From Casuarina equisetifolia (Eukaryota > Streptophyta > Magnoliopsida > Fagales > Casuarinaceae), in contig CM052357.1 of the NCBI GenBank assembly GCA_028551475.1, positions 16,911,931 to 16,975,930 of the forward strand: 64,000 nt of DNA. The letters run 5' to 3'. Below the pieces are notes generated by a model. That model worked only from the letters and a program-made list of their open reading frames with translations. It did no database searches and was not told the origin of the DNA. How positions within the stretch are numbered: the first letter of the stretch is position 1; every line of letters begins with the position of its first letter. This document shows, one piece after another, positions 22,901-36,000 of this stretch. A program made the position numbers and the translations under genes.

Positions 22901-24140
22901 AATTATGTTCAGACAGAATAGAGGCAACCAACCTTAATGATGCTTTCTTTGGACATCAACTCGTTATACTCGTCTTCAGCTTTATCAAACATCGTCAATA
23001 CTTTTTTGTTCACTTTTTTCTCCAGGCTTCTCAGATTAACAAAAATAATAATTTAATAAATAAAGGACCTTTAACCGGTCCAAAAAAGTATTTCGAGAAA
23101 ACCATAAAAATAAAAATGATTTAATTTGGGGGTGGGAACTCTGCAGTTTCTCAAGTTTTTCCCTCGCCTTAAAAGCATCTTGAAATGCAAAATAATAATT
23201 AGTGCCACTTCTTCCAATTAACTATTTTTCAGATGCAATCCACTCATGCTTATCAATCAGCTTGTCTTCTTATGTAAAGCAGTCTTTCTGTTCCATAAGC
23301 ATCGTTTTACCTAATAAGAGAAACAAAAGTTGATTGGTTACTGTATGAAGTTATATGGAATACGTAAGGGTAAAAATTAGCAAATTACCTCATTATTCAA
23401 TTCTTCCTTTCAAGATTTGTCTCATTAAACTCATTTTGACAATAAAACTATAGAACTAATTTGGGAGTCACATTCCTTCATATTCAGACAGATCAGATTT
23501 AGTTCAAGTTGCAGCTGATCGTGATTATTCCTAGTGGCAGCAACTTGCATGGCATAAGACAATAATCTTTATGACACAGAATTTGTCAATACAAATATCA
23601 ATGTCTAGCTCATTCTTTTCTAGGAGCCGGCCTACTATTTCTGTGTTGCCCTGGTCTTTTCTGCGGATTAGCTGTGCATCCTTCCTTGCTGCACTGAAGG
23701 CTAGTTAACTCTATCTTTGTAATGCTTCTAATGTTCTAGAAAACTTTTTTAGATCGGCTGCTACTCCTGCGTTCCTAATAACAGAGGCCTTCTCGTCTAT
23801 ACAGCGCTTCAAATCTTCTCTATTACTCAAAATCTGGTAACGTTGAGAAGTATAGTTTAATCATAGCATTGATAGAATCCGCCAACATAGTGGCACAACA
23901 GGGAGAAGAGAAAGAGCAAGGAAAGGAAAGGACAGGAAACAAAACTTTACAGTGGAATGGAGATTAAGTCTTAGCTACTCTTTCAGCATTTTCCTTTTTT
24001 GCTGTTAAGGGTGCCGTCCTTTTTCGAGATACTTCAACTATAAGATCTTTAGAAAGCGCATCCAGTTTCTCTAACAAAGATTTAACGTCTACACCCATGC
24101 CTGCTTCCTTATCAGTAGTCAATTTTGATGTCTTCGTCTC
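19913..24140 (-). pseudogene. SMC2: Condensin SMC2 pseudogene, 3' half
   Basis: Fragments in correct order on the minus strand match plant SMC2 (CAP-E), the ATPase core of condensin. At 24,130-23,960: GVDVKSLLEKLDALSKD and VEVSRK, with EDLKRCIDEKASVIR near 23,800. Near 23,500: MKECDSQIS. At 23,280-23,150: LIDKHEWIASEK, GRSGTNYYF and AREKLEKLQ. At 23,030-22,930: LEKKVNKKVLTMF and AEDEYNELMSKESIIK. At 22,870-22,800: NDKSKIKKVIKELDEKKK. At 22,630-22,400: [20 protein letters not shown] and [18 protein letters not shown], the ABC signature. At 21,650-21,578: DAALDLSHTQN. At 20,029-19,913: [19 protein letters not shown] with a stop. Introns remain, so it is not a processed copy. The N-terminal half and the hinge region are missing, frames break repeatedly, and splice sites around the Walker B exon are lost. 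Confidence 0.88.
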
Positions 24141-25260
24141 TATCTTTTGTATTGTTCCTTGTGTGCTTCCAAAGAGGGAGGCAGTACGGTGTGAAAGAGT
24201 TTCTTTTTTAAGAGCAGTAGGTTTTAAGAAACTAGAAACAACATTGAAAGAAGCAGTTAGGGATATGCACGAGTCTTGGAAACACCTCCTCAGAGAGGTG
24301 AAAGCCGGATCACTTCGACAGGATTTTTGTGTGGTTTCATGCTGAAATATGTGAGTGAGAGAATTTGTTTTTAAGGTCAATAGGTTTCAAGGTAGTTGGA
24401 CAACTTTGAAAAATGGCGAACCCTTGTAACGTTGTGTATCACCATCGTTGTTGTCTGAACCATTGCTATCACCATCTTATCACTATCTGTCTCACGCTCT
24501 CTGTTACCCTGCCCCCCCTCTCTTTTTCTGTGTTCTCTACTCAGGTGGGAAAGCCCAATCCATCGTACTCATTTTGTAATTTCCACTTAATTTTAGAAAA
24601 TTAGTAGTTTGCAGAATAAATGCTTTGATTATGTGGTTTATTGAAACTGATTTCAGTTTCATAAAGTCTTATTCTTCTACTACCTCAATTTAATGTTCAA
24701 GTAATGATTGTATGCAAATAGTTATAAAGTAGGTTGTTCTGTTAGGTTGTATTTCCTTCTACTTTTAGGATCTCAATCTCGAGGTTGTACTGAAACTTTG
24801 GTTGAGTTTAACCGGAGTGACAAAATTAGTGCCAAAGGAGGATCTTAATTTTCCACTGGCATCAATATTTGCGGTTCTTGTTGTTGTCATTTGGGTATGT
24901 TCGATGCTCTTACAGAAAGTTCATGACTTTTAACTCGCGTATTGAAGTGATTGCCATTTGATGAGAAGATGATGAAGATGATGAAAATGCTTATGTATGG
25001 AGCTCAATTTTAGGATCCTCATAGTTATAGTTGTGTTTCAATATGCTAAGATTGAATCGAAATAAAAATTCACTGAAATTTAAATCTCATTTAATAAGAT
25101 GAAACATATTCATGTGCTAAGCGAGATGATCTAATAGAACATTAGGACTTAGTACAAAAACTAAATTATGAAATGCACTTGCTTTGAATATACAAATTGA
25201 ACTTTAAGTTTCCTTTCTTCAGTGGTCTTCGTCAGAGCTCAATATCTTTTTGTCCAAACC
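24140..25260. repeat. Left copy of the direct repeat flanking the TNL gene
   Basis: Collinear with about 36,460-37,850. Shared landmarks include TTTAAGAAACTAGA, the CACCTCAGAGAG segment, ACTCAGGTGGGA, GATGATGAAGA and the AAAATTATGAAAT segment. This copy has one unit of the 180-bp motif; the right copy has about three. This copy also has a 200-bp stretch (about 24,715-24,920) with an exon-like insert that the right copy lacks. The left end runs into the SMC2 pseudogene. Confidence 0.75.
24769..24894 (+). other. Orphan exon-like segment, 126 bp
   Basis: A stop-free stretch of exactly 42 codons lies between a good acceptor (TACTTTTAG) and a good donor (GTATGT). It starts DLNLEVVLKLWLSLTG and ends in a hydrophobic ASIFAVLVVVIW, like half of a membrane segment. 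No partner exon was found nearby on the plus strand and I do not recognise the family. It could be a captured exon or chance. Confidence 0.35.
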
Positions 25261-25559
25261 AACGATAGCTTGATTTTGCTCAATCATCAATACTATTCTC
25301 ACAACTCAGCCTTTTAGCCTTTTAGCTTCTCGACCATCACAAAAACCAGTGTGGCTTGACTCCATGTTATCATCAGAGCAACTTCTTTCGTGGTCTTCTT
25401 CAGAGCTCAATATCTTTTTGTCCAAACCAACGATAGCTTGATTTTGCTCAATCATCAATACTATTCTCACACCTTAGCCTTTTAGCCTTTTAGCTTCTCG
25501 ACCATCACAAAACCCACTGTGGCTTGACTCCACGTTATCATCAGAACAACTTCTTTCAA
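25216..25559. repeat. 172-bp tandem duplication of the TNL 3' end
   Basis: 25,216-25,387 and 25,388-25,559 are nearly identical. The unit holds the last 29 or so codons of the TNL gene (tail ending EAKRLKG), its stop codon and about 85 bp of 3' flank. The copy nearer the gene body is the one used; the outer copy is a spare 3' end. Confidence 0.9.
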
Positions 25560-28500
25560 ACTTGAATGCGACCTGATCTTTTGGTGCATCATCACCATCA
25601 TGAACAACAATGGCATCCTTATTCAATGGCAAGTCATAATTAATCATTTTTCCATGAACAAATGATTCAAAAACTAGGCAAACCCCAATCTTTTGAACAG
25701 TCACTCGTGACCCAAAATCTACGATAACCTTTACTTCGTCACCGGCCTCTAAATTGAAGCTGCTCTGAGAAACATTGCCTTCCCAAATGTGACCTTCATG
25801 GAAGATTACTTCATCAAATGCTATGGGTTGTTTGATCTGAATCATGTTCTTGGTTGAATTGATTATTACCACCCTAGGAAGATCTCTGTCTGCTGTTTTG
25901 TCTACACATACTGAGTAAACAACACGCACAATGAACCCTTCCAAATCACGAGAAATACTCCAAGGCACTTCAAAACAAACAGAACTTCCGTCCCTCTTGT
26001 ACGTAAAGTAATCAGGAATATCATTGCCATTGATAAAAGTACCAAACCCACCACCAATTCCGACCATGGAACATTCCTGGAGTATCGAGATCATGATGTC
26101 TTTAAGCAATATTTGACAAAATGCACACATATTTAGAGAGAGAGACAGAGAGAGAACCTGGAAGATGCTTTGTAGGTAAGTACTTATGATATTGCTGCAA
26201 CCTTCCTTGTGAATCATTGCATTAGATTTTGACAACTTATCAAAGCCTAGAGTGGATTGAGGCTCTGTGGAATAATCCAGGGTGAGAATTCGAGGCTCCG
26301 AAAAACCCAAGGATCTTAAAATCAAAAGATCTTTAAGAATTCCATCATTTGATAAAGTACAACCTCTAAGACATAATTCTCTTATTGTGTTCAAGCCTTG
26401 TAGTGAAGTACACAATGTATTAACTGAGCTAGAACTTCTCCTTGGTAATGTACAAGACAAAAAGGTTGAATAGATATACCTTGCTCCTGATCCCGTATGC
26501 TCCCACAAAGACACATATTTAAGGTTCCTTAGTTTTATTATGGTGCATGGCATATATCTTATGGCAGTGTCATCTGCTAGTAGATTTGTCAAGGATTCCA
26601 TCTCCCCCAACTCTCCAGGCAAATTGTCGAATTTAGAACAGCCAGAAAGAATTAAAGTCCGAAGAGACTTTATCCTGTAAAGACTCGTCGGCAGACTTTC
26701 AAGAATTTTGCAGCCTTTAAAATTTACTAGAACAAGATTTCTAAGGTCCCCAATAGATTCATGAACCTCAATCAAACTCGTACAATCTTTGAGCACTAAT
26801 TCCTCGAGATTGGGAAGTCTTCCAAAGTCCGGCGTTTTGGTGAGGAAATGGGAATGACTAAGTTTTAGGAATTTTAACTTCTCGAACAATTTCTGAACAA
26901 ACAAGAACATAAACATGCAAAAAATTAGCAACTAAAATGTTAACAAAGTTATGGCAAAATGGTTAAGGTTATATAATACCTCATCAATTTTCCACACTTG
27001 CCTAAGATTGCTATGTTGCAAGTCAATTGCAACTAAGTCTCTTGGATAAAATTTGTTTGGCATAAACTTCAAAGGGAATCCATGCCAGTAAAGCCACCTT
27101 AACTCTTCAGAAAGATGTTTGTAATCTCCTGTTAGTCGTACATGATCAAGTTGGAGTAATCTTAGTCTTTCCATTTCTTTAAATGCTCTTGTATCGAAAT
27201 ATACATTGCTTTCTCTATGCAATTTGAGAGCAAGTCCTTCAACTGCTTCTTTTCCCTGCCAAGAAAAGACTTTTACGTTGCATCTTCAAAGTGACCATAT
27301 TAAACTTGAAAGTTGTTTATATATATATATATATATGAATAAAGAACTATAAACATGAGCATGACCATGAGCATATATTCAGAGTATGCATATGGCAAGT
27401 GCTATGTCAAATGCAACCTTAAATTTTTTTTTTTTGATAAATATGTGAATTTATTCATTAAAAAAATGAAACCTCAAATTATAAAAGAAAATTTCCACAT
27501 TTTTCTTATTCCACAACAATATTGGAGCAACTCCTTGATTCTTGTTGATTATTTCATTTAGTAGAGAGTACTTTACTATAATACAATCATGCTTAAGAAT
27601 AACAAAATAGTATATAAAAGTAATAGATAAATCAAGGTTCTAAGTAGTAGTATGCTGGAATGTGACGAAGTTAGCATGGATTGGTTTCCCTTGAAATGAA
27701 TCCACTCAAATGTTCCATCTTTGTTTCAATTTTGTGTAAATTAAAGCTATCCGCAATCCACGACCATCTCACTTTTCAAAGCACTTCTAAATTTATATGG
27801 TTGCAACTTTTAAACTTTAATTGAATGCACTTTTGCTTGTGATGATGCATAACCCTTTATACAAGATATGGTAATCATAACCTATTGTTCTTTATAACAC
27901 TTTGCAAATTTAAAAATCTTATGTTAAATTGACCTTTTATATAAGATATAAGATTCATAACTCATTATTCCCTACTGCTATTGAACTCAAGCATATATGT
28001 ATGTGTACCACCGATATATAAACATGTATCAAGTCAATAGTACATCATGCTTTTCGTTAGATTGATTTGAAAACCCTAGTTTTAATTGACATAAATAAAT
28101 TTTGAGTTTGGATTCATCCTAAATTCAGGATCTCCATTAGATTTTTTATTGAATTGGTTATTTAGAAATTAATACAAAATTTGTAATATTGCTTCCTATA
28201 AAAAAAAGCATAAAATAACTAGTAATAGCTCTTGGTTAAAATGTGAAGTTCATCACCTACTAGCTTAGTTGGTAGCTAACAAGAGCCCTACCTAAATAGT
28301 TGGGGTTCGGATGTGGCTTGTTGTCATCTCTTTTAAAGCAATGGAATGATCATTACCAAAATTGAGAGTATATGTTATACCCACCTTTAGTTATCAAATT
28401 GACATAAAAGGTACCTTAAGGTGTTGGGTTGCTTAGACTTAGGTCATCATGGTCATTTTGTACACACTAGAACCGCATGATGTGATTATGAATCTTAGGT

Positions 28501-31500
28501 CACAAATAGATTTGTCTTTTTCTATTCAAATTAATTTCAAACAAAACCTGTTAATGACTTAAGAGCAAAATATAATTTATCCTTACATTTTTTGTTCCAT
28601 GAAGGAAGTTATTACCTTATGTTTTGCCAAAATATCAAATGCATCCTTGTGCAGCCATACTCGACTACGATTTCCAGGTAATTTGGAGTCTTCTTGGCGA
28701 ACAATTTCTCTTCCCATATCACGAAGCAAATCATGCATCCTAAGCTTGTCCCTTTGATCTACTAAAAGAAGACACCGTTCAATGAGAATAATAATTCCGT
28801 TTTCAGCAAAAAGATCACAACCATCCAAAATTTGGATGACATAGTTTTTGTCCATGCCAATAAAGAAACATGCTATGTCAAGAAATATATTCTTCTCAAT
28901 ATCTCCTAATGCATCAAAACTTATTCTAAGTTTTTCTTGGATCTTATCATGGGGGATTCTTTTCAATTTTTCAAGTGCACCCCTCCATTTAGGTAGGCTC
29001 ATGGTGCGTAAATAAGAACCCAAAACTTCAAGAGCCAATGGCAATCCTCCAGAATAGGCAATGACACTTCTCGATAAGTCCACATAACCGTCCATGGGAT
29101 AATTGCTTGTGAAGGCATGCTTACTAAAAAGCTCTAGAGATTCACTATCATTCATTTCTCTAGCAGTATATATTGCATCCACTTCAAGTACCTTTAGCAA
29201 TTGCTCATTTCTAGTTGTGATGATAATTCTACTACCTGGACCAAACCAATCACGACTTCTAGCTATGGCATTGACTTGCTCCAATTGGTCTACATCATCA
29301 AGTATAACAAGTATCTTTCTGTGACAGAGTCTCTCCTTTATAATGGTAATTCCAACATCAACACTATTGATCTTTGTCTCGCTTGTTCTCAAAGTATCGG
29401 AAAGCAATTGTTTTTGAAGTCGAACCTGACCATCAAACTGCTTGCAGGTTTCCCTGACATTCGCAATAAAACTTTTTCCTTGAAATCTATGAAGGAATTC
29501 ATTATATATGGCCTTTGAAAGGGATGTTTTCCCAATTCCGCCCATTCCCCAAATTCCCACCATGCGAACCGCATCATCTCCTATACATAATAGTGAAGCG
29601 ACTTCTTTAACATGAGGATCTATTCCAACTGGGTGAAGTGCTACAAACAATGTCGTGTTCACTTCCTTTGAAATCTTTTCAACGACGTCCCTAATGAACG
29701 TGGCTTCATACCTGGAAATTAATCTGGAAGTCAAATCATAAAAGCAAATTCTGAATTGTAATAAACACATTTCAAGCTAGCTTTATTTATATAAACTAAA
29801 AATTTCAAAGTTTGACTTTTGGGTGTCATCATCACTTCATCTCTAAGTTGAGGAGTTTTGGAATATTGAATGTTTGCTGGAGATTGACTGACCTGGTTCT
29901 CCATTAGTTTTTTCCTTTTATTTTTATATATGTATTAATTTATTAGAAACTCAACACAAATATTAATGATGCTAAGAAGTCCTTTACAACGAGACATGAA
30001 AGTCAAAAGGTGCCCACAGGAGCAAGCGCCTATATGGAGGCAAAGTAGGGCAGATACAACTAAAAGAAAACATCATAAAAACTCTAACCCTTACTAGAGA
30101 TGATTGAACTTAAAATATTACTTTAGAAACATGCACCTAGAACTCTAATCTTTCCTGTAAAACAATTTAGTATTTTTCTCTAATCAAAGTGGATACAGTA
30201 TCGCAACCATTCTAACTGTGACAACATATGATAGAACAAAGTTTTTCTGTAACTAAATGTTTTAAACAAATTAAACCTCCCCTAGTTGATATGCATCTAA
30301 ACAATATAATATCCACTACAAGATTAAACCAATTACTATTCCAAAAAAGAAGACAAATAAAAAGATAGTTGGATTTTTTTTCCTTTTTTTTTTAATCCTT
30401 CTGATCTTTCTAGGAAAAATAACTTATTCTAATTGCAAGGCATATATATAAATGAATGTGAAGGAATAACTCATGCAAGATCATTCTAGGATAGCTCAAG
30501 GCCATAATTATTTAGCTCTCCTAAATTTACTTAATAGAGAATGTCGCACTTAGTAATCAAAAAGAAAGATCTCTTATCTCAGATAACAACTCTAAGTTCA
30601 AATTCTTGCTCCAACCAAAATTCCAACTCATTGATAACTCTTTTAGAACGAATAGAAAAGGACTACGAAACCATTTTCATAACAGAGAATTAAATTAATC
30701 AACTAGAATCTGATTGCATAAGATGAGACTCAACGTGTCCATCTTTTTGTGTTGGAAACAATCCCTATGATCTTGGAAGCTGTCCTCCTATACATTACAT
30801 ATAGTAAGCTTCGTTCACTCTAAAAGAAGAAACCTTCAAACCGGAACGGGGGTGGGGGGACTTAAGAGATTTATTAGAAAAAGGGGTACTTAAACCTTGG
30901 CCTCCCGTCCCATGTAGTAGAGCTCCTAAATTCCATTGAGTTGTCAATATTCAAGCTATTCAATAGGACATTGGTACTTGTAGTGTTTTCCTTCTTTGCT
31001 TTCTCCCCTATTCTCAATAATAAACTATTTTCTGTCAATGTACTTTTGAATATTTCTATTAGTGTTTTGGAATGTGGAAGAGTGATTGTGTGATGAAATT
31101 AAAAACTATTAACAAGAATCACACATAATTTTCACTGTTTCTTATTTGAAAGAAAAATTATCTAGGAAACATACATTTGATTTTCTAATATATAAAGGTT
31201 AATCTTTTACTTGTAAGTTACTTTTAAAAAAAAAAAAAAAAGGCTTTTACATGGCTAATATTTTTGGTTGAGGTGGCCATGCAATCAAGTCTATATTGTT
31301 CTAAGTTTTTTCCTTGTAAGTAACAAATTTGCCTTTATACCATATGAATATAAAAATATATTCAGAAATAACTTTATTCAGGTGGTTTGAAAATATTTTT
31401 AGAAATTACACCATGTTTCTTTGAGTAGAAGTGTTTTTCAATTATTATCTACCGTAAATCCTTTTGTTTGAAAATAATAGAAGGATTGTTAAGACCCTTG

Positions 31501-33062
31501 CTAGACATATTTGTTCTTTACTCGCAGAAGTTGCTATATCTTGTTTATATTCTCTTGTTTTGCATTATCGTTGAGATCTTTTTACATTTCTATGAAAGCA
31601 ACAAAGAACTTTTTTAGTCAATGCTTAAAAAGACTAGGAGTATGTTAGTAAATACACAACATATCAAGTTGAGTTTCTTTCTCTTATTATAATTGGTTCT
31701 TATATATGCATCTTTTCTTCTTTTTTATATATTAGGAAAATTAAATAAAATTGGTAAATCTAATTGAATATTCTTAACATAATACTATTAAATTGCCTCT
31801 TTTTTTCCTTCCTTTTTAACTATCAATCTTTTGTTGCCATCACTTTCTTAAATCATTTCACGTCAACAGTGGCTTTTAGGTTGACATGGATTTGATTTGA
31901 ATATTAGCACGCATCTTTTTTCTCCTACCAATGTACATATATATATATAGTTGACATCTTTTTACAATTCCATGAAAGCAACTAAGAATTAATCAATGCT
32001 TAAGAAGACTAGGAGTATCTTAGTACATACACAACATATGTAATATTTATAGACACTAGATTTAAAACAAGAAGAAAAAGCAACAAGATAGATGTGTACT
32101 TTATTGTATAAACTATGGTTATGAAGATAAAGATAAGTTTATCCATAGCAAAAACAAGAAAGATAAGGGAATGTGGTCCCTACAAAAGTCTTGAAAACGA
32201 AAAACTAGGGCAGTATCCACCAAATTAACGTTGTGTTGGCCGCATGTTTGTTATATTTCCTTGGGGATGGTGTTAGGATGAGTCAAAATTTATTGATATT
32301 TTGGATCTTTTTCTTCATCAGTACTGTTTGTTCTCCGTCTTTCCCTCCAAGTCATGCACCATCATCAAGACTTATACTACCCATTACTTGGTGGGACTTA
32401 CCCAAATTGCTTACGAGACTACCAGATCTACCAACTTCATAAGTTGACACTCCTCGTGCAACCTTTATTGTTATTGTCCATTCACCTAGAAATCTAAAGG
32501 AGTAAAATGGAAGATCAAAAAAGGACTGCGTAGATCGCACTTACTGGTCTCTACACAGGTGCATCCCGGCCAAGTTAGCAGCTTCCCTGAGGGCTTCCCT
32601 CCACCTGCGTACCTCGTCTATGTCCATCAAGTAACGCTTTTCATGCTCTTCAAAGGCTTTTGCAAAACTACCCGTCTGGTGGCGTACATCCTTCGGATCA
32701 ACAAGGTAGAAGATAGGCACAACCAGCTGCCTCCCCCCTTTATGGCACTTCATGATCTGCACCAGTTCCTCCAGGCACCACCGGGAAGATGCGTAATTCT
32801 CGGAAAAGACGATGACAAAGATTCTGGACCCTTGGATTGCGGACAACAGCCCGGATGGAATATCTTCTCCTCTTTGAAGCCCCTTGTTATCTATGAAGGC
32901 GTTGATTCCAGCGTCTATGAGAGCGCCATAGAGGTGATCGGTAAACCTGTTGCGCGTGTCTTCGCCTCTGAAACTTAAGAAGACGTCGTAAGTCCAACTT
33001 AGATGGGAGGAAGAAGACGAAAAGATGAAATCTTCGGGAGGTGTACTGGCACTGGCAGCCAT
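25474..33062 (-). CDS. TIR-NB-ARC-LRR disease resistance protein with C-JID domain
   Basis: Five exons joined by GT/AG sites: 33,062-32,545, 29,711-28,616, 27,255-26,980, 26,892-26,158 and 26,076-25,474. The lengths sum to one frame of 1,075 codons plus stop. TIR domain, residues about 23-165: YDVFLSFRGEDTRN, and SSRWCLEEL with the NADase catalytic Glu. NB-ARC, about 180-510: P-loop GMGGIGKT at 228-235, Walker B KILVILDDVD, RNBS-B GSRIIITTRN, GLPLALEVLGSYL and MHD in LRMHDLLRDMG. A short LRR block follows (about 540-790), with LKFLKLSHSHFLTKTPDF typical of TNLs. A post-LRR C-JID domain starts at about NGNDIPDYF. The family detects pathogen effectors, oligomerises and makes nucleotide signals for EDS1. 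The gene looks intact; intron 1 is long (2.8 kb). Its 3' end is duplicated, and direct repeats flank it. Confidence 0.9.
27318..27338. repeat. AT dinucleotide microsatellite in TNL intron 2
   Basis: About ten TA units lie within the intron at 27,256-28,615. A poly-T run at about 27,425-27,435 followed by GATAAATATGTGAATTTATT looks like the minus-strand tail of another small retroposon. Confidence 0.7.
28258..28375 (+). mobile_element. tRNA-derived SINE in TNL intron 2
   Basis: TAGCTTAGTTGG at about 28,261-28,272 fits a pol III A box, and GGGTTCGGATGTGG at about 28,303-28,316 fits a B box at normal spacing. A less conserved 3' body follows. It is antisense to the TNL gene. Confidence 0.6.
31570..32045. 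repeat. Spaced direct repeat in TNL intron 1
   Basis: A segment of about 95 bp (TGAAAGCAAC..., TCAATGCTTAA.AAGACTAGGAGTAT, ACACAACATAT) occurs at about 31,570-31,670 and again at 31,950-32,042. The remainder of the 2.8-kb intron is AT-rich. It includes a retroposon-like stretch at about 29,915-30,085 with a GGTGCCCACAGGAGC segment. I see no gene in it. Confidence 0.65.
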
Positions 33063-36000
33063 GGCCGTCCAAGAACGGTGCCGTAAGAAATTGAAATGGC
33101 TAAGGGTCTGTCCTGTCTATTAGAGAAATCTACAGAGTTCATGCATCAGGCGTACGTACCGCACAGCGATGAAGCTCATGATGTTCCACATTTACAGGCC
33201 TTTACGGCTCATTGAATTTGGCCTTGACTTATGGCAGGGGATTGCCGTCCTATGCATTTAAGACCTTACAATTATTAATTTCAAATTTAAAACCTTGGTG
33301 ATGGGCCCTCCATTATGAGAAAGTATGGATTGATAACGACAGGCTGTAATTTTTGTGCTTGAGCGAGTTTTGTATTTTCTATGTACTCGTTTCTCCCACC
33401 AGCAACAATCCGCAAGTAGGCCAATAATTTTCTCCGTACAAAATCAACTCTGCAACAATACATCATGCTTACGAACGCTAGGCCAATAATTTTTCCGTAC
33501 ACAATCAACTCTGCAACAATAAATCATGCCTACAAACCTTAACAACACAAAAATTATGTTGTACCATGTCTCAATGTTTCGAATTAACAATATAAGCTAA
33601 CGAACTAGCTAAGCAAGTACAAGTTGAACTTCTGCCTTGAGTTGAATTGGCAGTACAAGCCTATAGACTCAGGTGATGAGTACGAGTCTATTTTAGTTTA
33701 TTTTTATGTTATTTCTATTTGAATATTCTAAAATATAATAAATTTTTTTAAAAAGAGAAATGTTACTAGATTACTTATCATTGTAATAATTTTGATATTA
33801 AATAAGATTATAATTATGACTCAATACTTATGATTGTAACATTAGTTTCAATATAATTATTCTATAATTATATTTAAATTTTAAGTAACATCCACACGTT
33901 TATAATCATAGATGTGTAACTAATGCTATATTGAATACTCAAAAGATGTTAACACTTATTTATATAAAGAGAACTTCCCAACTCCCTTCCTCAATATAAT
34001 CTTTTTTCTCTAACTGTCTTTACTTTCTCTACAAAGTTGTTTTTGTAGAGTAATTCTTGTTAAAGGTTGAATTAGTTTATAACTGAGACTTAAGTGCCAA
34101 ATGAATTTTTCTTTAAGTTTGTTACATCAAGCAATCTTAACCCTCAATCTACAATTGAAAAGGTAACTACACTTCCACAATTCTATAACAAAAACAAAAG
34201 AAGGAAAAATACCCCCACTGCCTAGAACGCAATCTCCAGCGCTTGATTCCCAACCATAAAAGGAAATAGCTCAAGAACCTTATTTCACGTTTCCATCCTC
34301 CAAGTGAGAATCACAATCTCTTCCGCTCTCCGAATATGCAAGCTAAGATTTTTTTTTTTTCCCTTCACCTTCTTCAGACAACTGTAAACAGCGATAGAAG
34401 AACACAATCTACAAACTCCACCGTTCAATGCTTTGCTCATTAGATCACCCTGCTAAGTATACCAAAAAGGACTTATTTTCACGTGCATAGTGGGGTGCAA
34501 ACTAATACTGGTATGCCTCAGAACTTATAGCAAGAAGACATGATGCTACTGGGATTTTGGTTTCATCTGAAGGACAAAAAGCTTATGATCCACATCCTTT
34601 TGGGGAAGGTTACGGGACAAGAGCTCCCACGGGATGGAAGCCATGAAGTTGAACTTTCAGGCCTCCTAAGAAAAATTTGACCATCTTTATAGGTTAGAGA
34701 AAAAAAAAATGTAGTAGAAAAGGTAATTTATATTAATAAATATTAAAAATACAGAAATATATAAGCATACCATAACATTACAAAAGTCGTTGTATCTATA
34801 AAAAATTAAAGTTGGAAGCCTATAAATTAATATAATATTTCTTTTGAAAAATTTTACATTTCTAAATAAAGAAGTTTTTCATCAATTCTTTTTTTTTTTT
34901 ACTTTTGCTAAGAAAATAGAGATATTTTATTTCATTTAACCGATATATTATAAATGCAAGTTAAGAAAAATATCTTAAGAAGTTTAAGAGTTAAATCTAT
35001 TTTTTTAATTGCTTTGATCATCTATTGTAACTCTTTATTTCATCCTCCAATGTTACATTGGATTCCATTTTGGATGAAAATACTTTTCCAAATTATCCTT
35101 GTTCATGTGCATTCTAGAAAAAGATTACTCATATTTTTTTATATGAAACTGATAGAAACCACAATATATATTTACCAAAAGAAATCACCATACTATTTCT
35201 ATTGCTATAAAAAGTATATCCTTAAAACAAACCATCTAATGAAATTATATTTATTAATGTCACTAGTCTAAATTAAATCATATCAATCTATTGTTTTATC
35301 AACTTGCCGAAGATCATTAGAAGTCTTTTGAAAACAACATGTAAAACTAGATAGAATAGAGATAAGTGTGGGCCTTAACTCAAGTAGATCTTGTTAACTT
35401 CAAGTCATGGTACCTTTTATATCCAACTGCATTATTGAAATTCTTTTACACTTTGTACTGTAAATTCATTTACTCTATAATGAAACTTCTATGATATTTA
35501 TGTGATTTCAAAGCATACATCCTACAATAACTTTATTCCATATTTTAGTTAGAAAAAACAATTATCTTTTCACAAGGTTGAAGAAGCTCAAAAGATGCAT
35601 CCTAAGATCAGCTAATCAAGGGGCATGGCACAAAAGTGCTAGTTAAGAGTAAGAGATACATGATAAACACAATCAGCTCTCAATTCTCTTTTGGGATCAA
35701 CAAGTGTCATGCATGAATAAATCCAACTGAATCAAGCATGAGTTCTCCTTGGCCGGCGACTCCTTGGTTGGGGAGAGAGAAAACAAAACGCCAATCCAAA
35801 GAAAAAGAAAAAAAGGAGGGGAACCATGGGAACGGATTTGACGTTCGTAGTTGTGCACGTGGTGCACAAGTTTATGAGAGATTTGGTTCATCCTGATGTA
35901 GTAATCCCTTACTCTAGAATATAAATGAAGTATTACTTTAACCTAACACAATAATATTCAATTTGAACCGTCAAAGGTTTCATCTTCGTATAATTTAACC

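Noticed and set aside
24097-24604. Plus-strand frames around 24,100-24,600
   Set aside because: They lie in the flanking repeat and opposite SMC2 remnants; the right copy of the repeat does not keep them open.
32559-32978. 139-codon plus-strand frame
   Set aside because: It is the antisense of the TIR exon of the TNL gene; its length follows from the codon bias of that exon.
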